A stretch of DNA of 64,000 bases from Sulfolobus sp. E5-1-F (GTDB taxonomy: Archaea > Thermoproteota > Thermoprotei_A > Sulfolobales > Sulfolobaceae): positions 594,630 to 658,629 of the forward strand of contig NZ_CP045687.1 of the NCBI RefSeq assembly GCF_009601705.1. The letters run 5' to 3'. Every line of letters starts with the position of its first letter. Position 1 is the first letter of the stretch. Both the position numbers and the translations under genes were made by a program. Of the stretch, positions 58,764 to 64,000 are shown piece by piece. The notes under the pieces were generated by a model. That model was not told the DNA's origin and ran no database searches. It was given only the letters and a program-made list of their open reading frames with translations.

Positions 58764-59696
58764 ATGAGTAGGGAAGGAAGTTTAGGCCAAACTAAAGGAG
58801 AAGTTAAGCAAGCCTTATCAAACATTTCAGAGGGGCTAATGAAAAATTATAGAAATACTGTTGAATTTGCTGCTAGAATGAGAGAAAAAGGCCCAGCATA
58901 TAAGGAAGCAGGGGAATATTTAGTAGCGAAAGGATTCTGGCTAGCATATAGGTTAATAGGAGCTTTAACTGGAGTTTCGATGGATTACCTCACTCCACTA
59001 GACGCTAGAATAATGTCGTTCAAGGAATTTATGACAGAATGGGTAGGTGCACAATTAAAGAGATTACTAGAAGATTATGGGGTAAAATTACCTTGGTATT
59101 GGAAATGGTTTGAGTTAGAGTTAGACTATTGGCATCATGACTTTATTATAGGACTATACACGTGGAGAAGGACCTTAAATATTGCGTTTAGAGGACCAAC
59201 ACCGGATGAAAGAAAATGGTTAAATGAGAAATATCCAACCTGGGAGAAGTTTTTCGGAAGGGTTTGGGACTTATACATAAAGAAGATAATTGATGGGCAA
59301 ATACCATTACCATTAACAGCAGTACATCTATGTTCAGTTTGTCAAGTACCAATACAAGCTCCAACCATTGGAAAGTACTTGAGAATCTACTTAAAAGAGT
59401 ATAAGGGAAAGATATATACATTTGATAGCCCAGCTTGCTTATGGATTTTTGAACAAGAACCGGAAAGATATGCTGGAAGAAGGACCTACACGCAGAGAGT
59501 ACTTGAGGGAATGATACAGTTTACTGAAGAGGCATACAAGGATCCAAAAAGATTACTGGATGAGGTAATATGGAATATGGGACAGACAGAGGAAGGTGAA
59601 GCTGGGCTTGATCCTACCGATGGTGCATATGCACTATTGTACAAAGAGAAAGATCCAGATTTCTTTAATAGGATAAAGAAGTATACGGAGGGGTAA
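58764..59696 (+). CDS. Diiron monooxygenase hydroxylase alpha subunit, C-terminal half
   Basis: A 310-residue protein matching the second half of TmoA-type alpha subunits. It starts with a new helical segment (about 30 residues), then a helical domain (WYWKWFELELDYWHHD) and the YHS-like C-terminal part: HLCSVCQVPIQAP and FDSPACLWIFEQEPERY. No iron ligands are here. Of three consecutive ATG codons, 58764 gives the same spacing to the palindrome as in other genes. First gene of a compact operon with gamma, ferredoxin, effector, beta and DUF59. Confidence 0.9.
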   Translation: MSREGSLGQTKGEVKQALSNISEGLMKNYRNTVEFAARMREKGPAYKEAGEYLVAKGFWLAYRLIGALTGVSMDYLTPLDARIMSFKEFMTEWVGAQLKRLLEDYGVKLPWYWKWFELELDYWHHDFIIGLYTWRRTLNIAFRGPTPDERKWLNEKYPTWEKFFGRVWDLYIKKIIDGQIPLPLTAVHLCSVCQVPIQAPTIGKYLRIYLKEYKGKIYTFDSPACLWIFEQEPERYAGRRTYTQRVLEGMIQFTEEAYKDPKRLLDEVIWNMGQTEEGEAGLDPTDGAYALLYKEKDPDFFNRIKKYTEG

Positions 59697-59700
59697 GAAA

Positions 59701-60135
59701 ATGAGTATGGAAGCAGTACCAATTATATTTGTCCCGGAAGAGGGCACGGTGTGGTTACCCGCTGTACTTCCAACAAACATTACAGTAAAAGAGGCTGTTG
59801 AAATGTTAAGGAGCCTAACAGTAAACGTGTTAGTGTGGGAAAAGAAGGGAAAAGAATTAAGGTTAGTAAATTACTTTAATGGTAATATCTTAGATCTTAA
59901 TGCCAAAGTTGGAGATGTGATAAAGCCATATGATGTCTTCTGGTTAGTTTGGTGGCCTCCTAAAGAAGAGTTCTGGAAGCCAGAGAATCAGAACGATGAA
60001 ATTTTTAGGATTATAAAGGAGACTGAAGAGGCAATAAAGTCAGCCCCGAGATCTCCTTCAGTACTATTTGAAGATGAGATTGAAAAATATAGTATCATTA
60101 GAAGATTGGAAAGGGAGGGTAAATTGAGAGCGTGA
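59701..60135 (+). CDS. Monooxygenase hydroxylase gamma subunit (TmoB-like)
   Basis: A 144-residue ubiquitin-like small subunit: the beta-grasp region VKEAVEMLRSLTVNVLVWEKKG, VGDVIKPYDVFWLVWW, and a charged helical C-terminus. It is longer than bacterial TmoB (about 85 residues). Role is structural within the hydroxylase. Starts 4 nt after alpha-C. Confidence 0.75.
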   Translation: MSMEAVPIIFVPEEGTVWLPAVLPTNITVKEAVEMLRSLTVNVLVWEKKGKELRLVNYFNGNILDLNAKVGDVIKPYDVFWLVWWPPKEEFWKPENQNDEIFRIIKETEEAIKSAPRSPSVLFEDEIEKYSIIRRLEREGKLRA

Positions 60136-60139
60136 AATT

Positions 60140-60544
60140 ATGAGTTATCCAGGAGAATTCCGTAAATTACTAACACTAGACGACATTTATGAAGGAGAGG
60201 CTAAGCTAGTAGAGGTTAATAGATATGAAATTCTAGTAGTAAATATAAAGGGAGAAATTAAGGCATATTATGCGAGATGTGCCCATGCATTAGGTTTAAT
60301 AGAGCCAAACTCTTTCGATGGTGAGGAGAAAATAATATGCCCAGTACATCTATGGGAGTATAACGCGAGGACGGGTGAAAGTATAAACCCAGTTGGTAGT
60401 TCCCTCTTTCCATTAGATGTGAGAGTTGAAGGTAATGATATTTTTGTTAAAGTTCCATCTGTTCCCATATCCGAATTCAAGGTTAAATGGTTTGGTATGT
60501 ATAGGCAAAGGGGTGTGATAAATGAGTTTGGAGTTAACTCTTGA
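60140..60544 (+). CDS. Rieske [2Fe-2S] ferredoxin (TmoC-like)
   Basis: A 134-residue electron carrier between reductase and hydroxylase. The cluster motifs are RCAHALG (Cys-x-His) and CPVHLWEYNARTGE (Cys-x2-His). Slightly longer than bacterial TmoC (about 112) by a C-terminal extension, whose last codons overlap the effector gene by 23 nt. Confidence 0.9.
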   Translation: MSYPGEFRKLLTLDDIYEGEAKLVEVNRYEILVVNIKGEIKAYYARCAHALGLIEPNSFDGEEKIICPVHLWEYNARTGESINPVGSSLFPLDVRVEGNDIFVKVPSVPISEFKVKWFGMYRQRGVINEFGVNS

Positions 60545-60869
60545 AGCAATCTTAGATAAATATCAAATAAAAGATTTAAGTAAATTACCGCAGAATATGG
60601 TAGGCCCTGTGTTGATGAAAGACGAATTCAGCTATGGTGTAGTTGAGGCTTTAGCGCTTGATAATCCAAATACTTTTAAAGGTGTTGTTGATAGGGGTTC
60701 GTATATAAGAATAGTAGGTGAAAGGGAACTTATTTTAAACAAGAGTACGCTAGAGGAAGTGCTGGGTAGAGAGGTTAGATTTCCTGGAGAGGTTGAGGTA
60801 AGGATGAGTGCGTTTGCAGGAAAGATAACTGTTAGAGGGGATTACATAAAATGGTATTTAGAGTTGTGA
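60522..60869 (+). CDS. Monooxygenase effector protein (TmoD/MmoB family)
   Basis: A 115-residue cofactorless coupling protein: MVGPVLMKDEFSYGVVEALALDNP, GSYIRIVGERELILNKSTLEEVLG and a final beta strand. It binds the hydroxylase and tunes turnover and coupling. The overlap with the ferredoxin gene suggests coupled translation. Confidence 0.88.
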   Translation: MSLELTLEAILDKYQIKDLSKLPQNMVGPVLMKDEFSYGVVEALALDNPNTFKGVVDRGSYIRIVGERELILNKSTLEEVLGREVRFPGEVEVRMSAFAGKITVRGDYIKWYLEL

Positions 60870-60880
60870 GGTGAAAAGTT

Positions 60881-62011
60881 ATGACTAGATTAGAGGATTT
60901 GGAATGGTATAAAAGGTATAAACAAATGTTCGGGGCATTTAAGAGTGGTCCGGAAGGGGATCCATTTTTCAGAGATTACGAGTATAGAGGATACAAGAAG
61001 GTTTGGTCAACGTGGCCGATGCTGGAAAGAAAGCTAGGAAGGAAAAAGCCCTCAGAATATCAAATAGTTACATATGCATTATCGTACTGGGCTGATCCAA
61101 GATCCCCTACTTACATCTACGATAAAGGGCCATTTGAACTAGGGACAGATCACATAACCCAAAAATGGTATAAACACTTTAGAGACAACTCTCCATTCAT
61201 TAAACCATTATTCGAGAGAAGTGAATGGCACGATTACGAAGATCCATACAAGCTGACATATTGGACATATAACTCAATGGCGGATGATAATGAAACCTAT
61301 TTAGATAAGATATATGAGGAGATTGTAAGTACTAAATACGACTGGAACCTAAGTGAGGAAGTCCTAGAATTGTATAAGAATGTCTATGATCCATTAAGGT
61401 ATGTATTCCATATTATACAAATGGAATCAATGTATCTAGGAAGCATGGCTCCTACGAGTTCTATAGCTAACGTTTTCATTTTCATGGGAATGGACCACAT
61501 GAGGAGAGTCCAAAGAATTTCGCAAAGAGTAAAGATGCTCGATATCGTATATCCAAGCTTAGGATTCGGAAAGGAAACAAGAAAAACATTTGAGGAGAGT
61601 CCAATATTTCAGCCGGCAAGAGAAGTATTGGAGAAAATGTTAGCTACATATGATGTAGGAGAAGGCTTAGTAGCGTTTAACTTAGCAGTCAAATTCGTAT
61701 TAGATGAACTAATACTCCAACATCTAACTCAACAATTCAGTAAAATGGGTGATGAGATGATAAGACACATTCATATGTCGTTCTATAATGATACGTTAAG
61801 GCATAGACATCAAGCTCAAGAACTGTTCAAATACGCATTCAGTAAGGAACCAAGCTTAAAGGACGTTATCAAACCTTGGTTGAAAGATTGGCAAGAGAAG
61901 GCATTTATGGCTACGGAGGGATTTAGAGATGTGTTCAAAGGAGAATATGACAATGTTATAAAACAAATCAAGAAGGCTCATAGTGAATATCTTGGAGGAA
62001 TAGGATTATGA
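60881..62011 (+). CDS. Monooxygenase hydroxylase beta subunit (TmoE-like)
   Basis: A 376-residue helical beta subunit with the ferritin-like fold but without iron ligands. Recognised by KKVWSTWPMLERKLGRKKPSEYQIVTYAL near the N-terminus, FEESPIFQPAREVLEKML, and the DELILQHLTQQFSKMGDEM and HQAQELFKYA segments. It forms the heterohexamer with alpha and gamma. Ends in a 4-nt overlap with the DUF59 gene. Confidence 0.9.
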   Translation: MTRLEDLEWYKRYKQMFGAFKSGPEGDPFFRDYEYRGYKKVWSTWPMLERKLGRKKPSEYQIVTYALSYWADPRSPTYIYDKGPFELGTDHITQKWYKHFRDNSPFIKPLFERSEWHDYEDPYKLTYWTYNSMADDNETYLDKIYEEIVSTKYDWNLSEEVLELYKNVYDPLRYVFHIIQMESMYLGSMAPTSSIANVFIFMGMDHMRRVQRISQRVKMLDIVYPSLGFGKETRKTFEESPIFQPAREVLEKMLATYDVGEGLVAFNLAVKFVLDELILQHLTQQFSKMGDEMIRHIHMSFYNDTLRHRHQAQELFKYAFSKEPSLKDVIKPWLKDWQEKAFMATEGFRDVFKGEYDNVIKQIKKAHSEYLGGIGL

Positions 62012-62487
62012 AGGATAGAATTGTGGAAATTCTAAGACAAATTTACGATCCAGAGATTCCAATAAATATATATGACTTAGGGTTAGTAAGAGAGATAAAA
62101 ATTGAAGGTAAAAAAATTTTTGTTAGACTAATTTTCACTGCAAACAAGGGATGTACGTTAGCTGATCTTGTAGCGGTACAGGTTAAGTATAAACTAATGA
62201 AAGTATTTCCAGACTATAACGTGGAGGTAAAGAGTGATTTCAACGAAGAATGGAATATAGGGTATGCGACAGATTCAGGAAGGCTAATGTTAGAGGAAAT
62301 ATATGGGAAGGATGCAGTGGAATTATTAGTTAATAAGGCAAAAATAGAAGAGTTAGTGTCGGTCAATAAAGTCAGATTGGAGAATTTCGATCCACGTGAG
62401 TATATGAGAAAAGCAGTGGATGAGAGATATAAAAAATTTAAGGAATGGTACGAAAAACATAAGATATTCACGTCTAATTCTATCTAA
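62008..62487 (+). CDS. DUF59/MIP18 family protein (PaaD/SufT-like)
   Basis: A 159-residue protein whose first 85 residues are the DUF59 domain (IVEILRQIYDPEIPINIYDLGLVREI, then FTANKGCTLADLV). The usual DPE motif is present. Such proteins help assemble Fe-S or metal centres; in phenylacetate and some monooxygenase clusters they are thought to mature the diiron enzyme. The C-terminal 75 residues are a charged helical extension. Confidence 0.88.
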   Translation: MKDRIVEILRQIYDPEIPINIYDLGLVREIKIEGKKIFVRLIFTANKGCTLADLVAVQVKYKLMKVFPDYNVEVKSDFNEEWNIGYATDSGRLMLEEIYGKDAVELLVNKAKIEELVSVNKVRLENFDPREYMRKAVDERYKKFKEWYEKHKIFTSNSI

Positions 62488-62584
62488 AATCGAACCTTTT
62501 TAACTTTAATCTCCTAATGAAATGTTCTTTGTATGGAGCGTTAAGTATTAAATATTTTTAAACGATTAGAACGATTTAATATTC

Positions 62585-64000
62585 ATGAATGGTTCAAGTC
62601 TTCTCTTTTCCCTTTTAAAGGAGTATGATGTTAAGCATATATTTGGTTTACCGGGTGAATCATCAATATCATTATATGATCAACTTAAAGAAGGTGATAT
62701 ACAGCACATACTTACTAGAGATGAAAGGAATGCAGTATATATGGCCGATGCATACGCAAAGCTAACTTATAAACCTGGAGTGGTTGAAGGCCCAAGTGTA
62801 GGTTCAGTATATATGCTTCCTGGAGTTGCTGAAGCGTATAAGTCATCTACACCACTAATTATACTGACTACCGATACACCATTATATGGAGAGAAGGAGA
62901 ATTATTTAACCGCATTAGATCAAACTTCTCTATTTAGACCAATAACTAAGGACACTATAACAGTATATAAAATTGAGGAATTACCTCACGCTATAAGAAG
63001 AGCATATAGATTAAGTACTAGCGGAAAACCTGGACCAGTCCACGTTAGAATACCCGGAGACGTTTTAGAAGGGACGTTAGAAGATAACGTTGAACTTAAA
63101 GCACAAAAGGAGTTCTCAAGATATCCGTCTCAAAGACCTTTAGCGGATCGTGAAATGATCAAGAAAGCTGTAGATTTGATTTTGAAGAGTGAAAGTCCAG
63201 TAATAATTTGCGGTCAAGGTACATTATATTCGATGGCGTGGGATGAGGTAATTGAATTCGCTGAGTTACTAGGAATTCCAGTAGGAACTACAATAACGGG
63301 AAAGGGTTGTATTCCAGAAACGCATCCATTATCAATAGGCGTAGTTGGCGGTAGAGGAGGTATGAGTTTTTCGAATAGTGTTGTAGAGAAATCAGATCTT
63401 GTAATTCTCATAGGGAGTAATACGGACTCAGCAAATACTTATAACTGGACAATACCATCAAGAGACAAAACCATAATTCACATTGACATAAGCGAGACAG
63501 AAGCAGGGAATAATTACGATAGTATAAACCTTATAGGCGATGCTAAAGCGACACTAAGGGAAATTATTAGTGAAATAAAGGGGAGTGAGAAAGGGATTAG
63601 CAAGAAAAACATTACTTTAGATAGAAGTGTATTCGAAGGTAGGCTTAGTGAGGAGAAAAGAGAAGTAGTAAACCCGTTACGTTTCATAAAGGAACTTTGG
63701 AATCTATCACCAGAAGACGCTATAATAATAGCAGATCCCGGCGTTGGAGCAATTTACGCTGCAGCCTTCTATAAGGCCAAGAGGGCTGGTAGGTATTTCA
63801 TTTTTAACTATGGCTTAGGTGGTCTTGGCTACTCAATTCCAGCATCTGTAGGTGCTTATTTTGCAAAGCCTAACTCTTTAATTATTTCTCTATCTGGAGA
63901 TGGGAGTTTCGGCTTTTCTGTTGGTGAGCTAGAAACTATAAGGAGAGTCAATGCTAACGTGGCTATAATTCTCTTTAATAATGGGGGTTACGGTTGGATA
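62585..64000 (+). CDS. TPP-dependent enzyme, acetolactate synthase/benzoylformate decarboxylase type (partial)
   Basis: 472 codons are open to the window edge; the C-terminus is missing. The N-terminal TPP half has HIFGLPGES and RDERNAVYMADAYAKLT (catalytic Glu region is shifted: usual HE is DE here). The central domain and the TPP-binding GDGSFGFSVGELETI with FNNGGYGW are present. A decarboxylase or synthase acting on a 2-oxoacid from ring cleavage is a plausible role. It lacks the island palindrome; AACGATT occurs twice just upstream. Confidence 0.88.
   Translation, partial: MNGSSLLFSLLKEYDVKHIFGLPGESSISLYDQLKEGDIQHILTRDERNAVYMADAYAKLTYKPGVVEGPSVGSVYMLPGVAEAYKSSTPLIILTTDTPLYGEKENYLTALDQTSLFRPITKDTITVYKIEELPHAIRRAYRLSTSGKPGPVHVRIPGDVLEGTLEDNVELKAQKEFSRYPSQRPLADREMIKKAVDLILKSESPVIICGQGTLYSMAWDEVIEFAELLGIPVGTTITGKGCIPETHPLSIGVVGGRGGMSFSNSVVEKSDLVILIGSNTDSANTYNWTIPSRDKTIIHIDISETEAGNNYDSINLIGDAKATLREIISEIKGSEKGISKKNITLDRSVFEGRLSEEKREVVNPLRFIKELWNLSPEDAIIIADPGVGAIYAAAFYKAKRAGRYFIFNYGLGGLGYSIPASVGAYFAKPNSLIISLSGDGSFGFSVGELETIRRVNANVAIILFNNGGYGWI

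Noticed and set aside
62555-62580. Direct repeat AACGATT before the TPP gene as an island operator
   Set aside because: It does not match the AAACWTGTTT palindrome and is too short to call a site.

Overview
The window looks like chromosomal DNA of a thermoacidophilic crenarchaeon, most likely Saccharolobus (Sulfolobus) solfataricus or a close relative. The evidence is the strong A+T bias, TATA boxes about 25 nt before start codons (leaderless transcripts), occasional GGAGGTGA ribosome sites inside operons, Sulfolobus-type proteins (DUF973, GH12 endoglucanase, Bcp2-like peroxiredoxin, 417-residue PPX) and transposons. No rRNA, tRNA or CRISPR array was seen.

Layout. 0-6 kb: enoyl-CoA hydratase, methyltransferase, a membrane-anchored GH12 endoglucanase, YjbQ-family protein, phosphoesterase, small winged-helix protein, transglutaminase-like protein and a DUF973 membrane protein. 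6-7.2 kb: a complete IS4-like element with 17-bp ends, an 8-bp target duplication and a frameshifted transposase. 7.4-14.7 kb: an Lrp/AsnC regulator, a three-subunit 2-oxoacid:ferredoxin oxidoreductase with a gamma-delta fusion and an unusual YPIRP motif, an oxalate/formate-antiporter-family gene broken by a frameshift, and a lactate-permease-family carrier. Together they suggest oxalate or short 2-oxo/2-hydroxy acid use. 14.7-21.5 kb: amidase, peroxiredoxin, eroded gene remains, a HEPN/MNT toxin-antitoxin pair and a frameshifted ABC permease. 21.5-31 kb: ABC transporter with regulator, DUF3311/SSS symporter, two amidohydrolases, isochorismatase-like protein, a second DUF973 protein, a tiny Glu/Trp-repeat protein missed by length filters, a phytoene-dehydrogenase-like flavoprotein and DUF488. 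32-35.6 kb: a tightly packed polyphosphate operon (SixA, PPX, two thymidylate-kinase-fold kinases, CHAD). 36-42 kb: an ATPase with an amber codon behind an elaborate palindrome, a canonical four-subunit pyruvate:ferredoxin oxidoreductase, and a frameshifted molybdenum hydroxylase large subunit. 43-48 kb: small proteins, a GlcD-like flavoprotein and an IS200/IS605 element with an intact TnpB.

48-64 kb is an aromatic-degradation island. It holds a toluene/phenol-type diiron monooxygenase (hydroxylase alpha split over two genes, beta, gamma, Rieske ferredoxin, effector and a reductase), catechol 2,3-dioxygenase, alcohol and aldehyde dehydrogenases, two acetoacetate-decarboxylase-family proteins, a methylisocitrate-lyase-family protein, a GlcG/HbpS-like protein, a DUF59 assembly factor, a Bat-type HTH regulator, and a TPP enzyme running off the end. 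The expected flow is arene to phenol/catechol, then meta-cleavage to a semialdehyde, then small acids and aldehydes.

The most notable observation is a palindromic element (consensus tcAAACWTGTTwga) before at least eight genes of this island. In most cases it lies about 42-46 nt before the start codon and roughly 15-22 nt upstream of the TATA box, as expected for an activator site defining one regulon.
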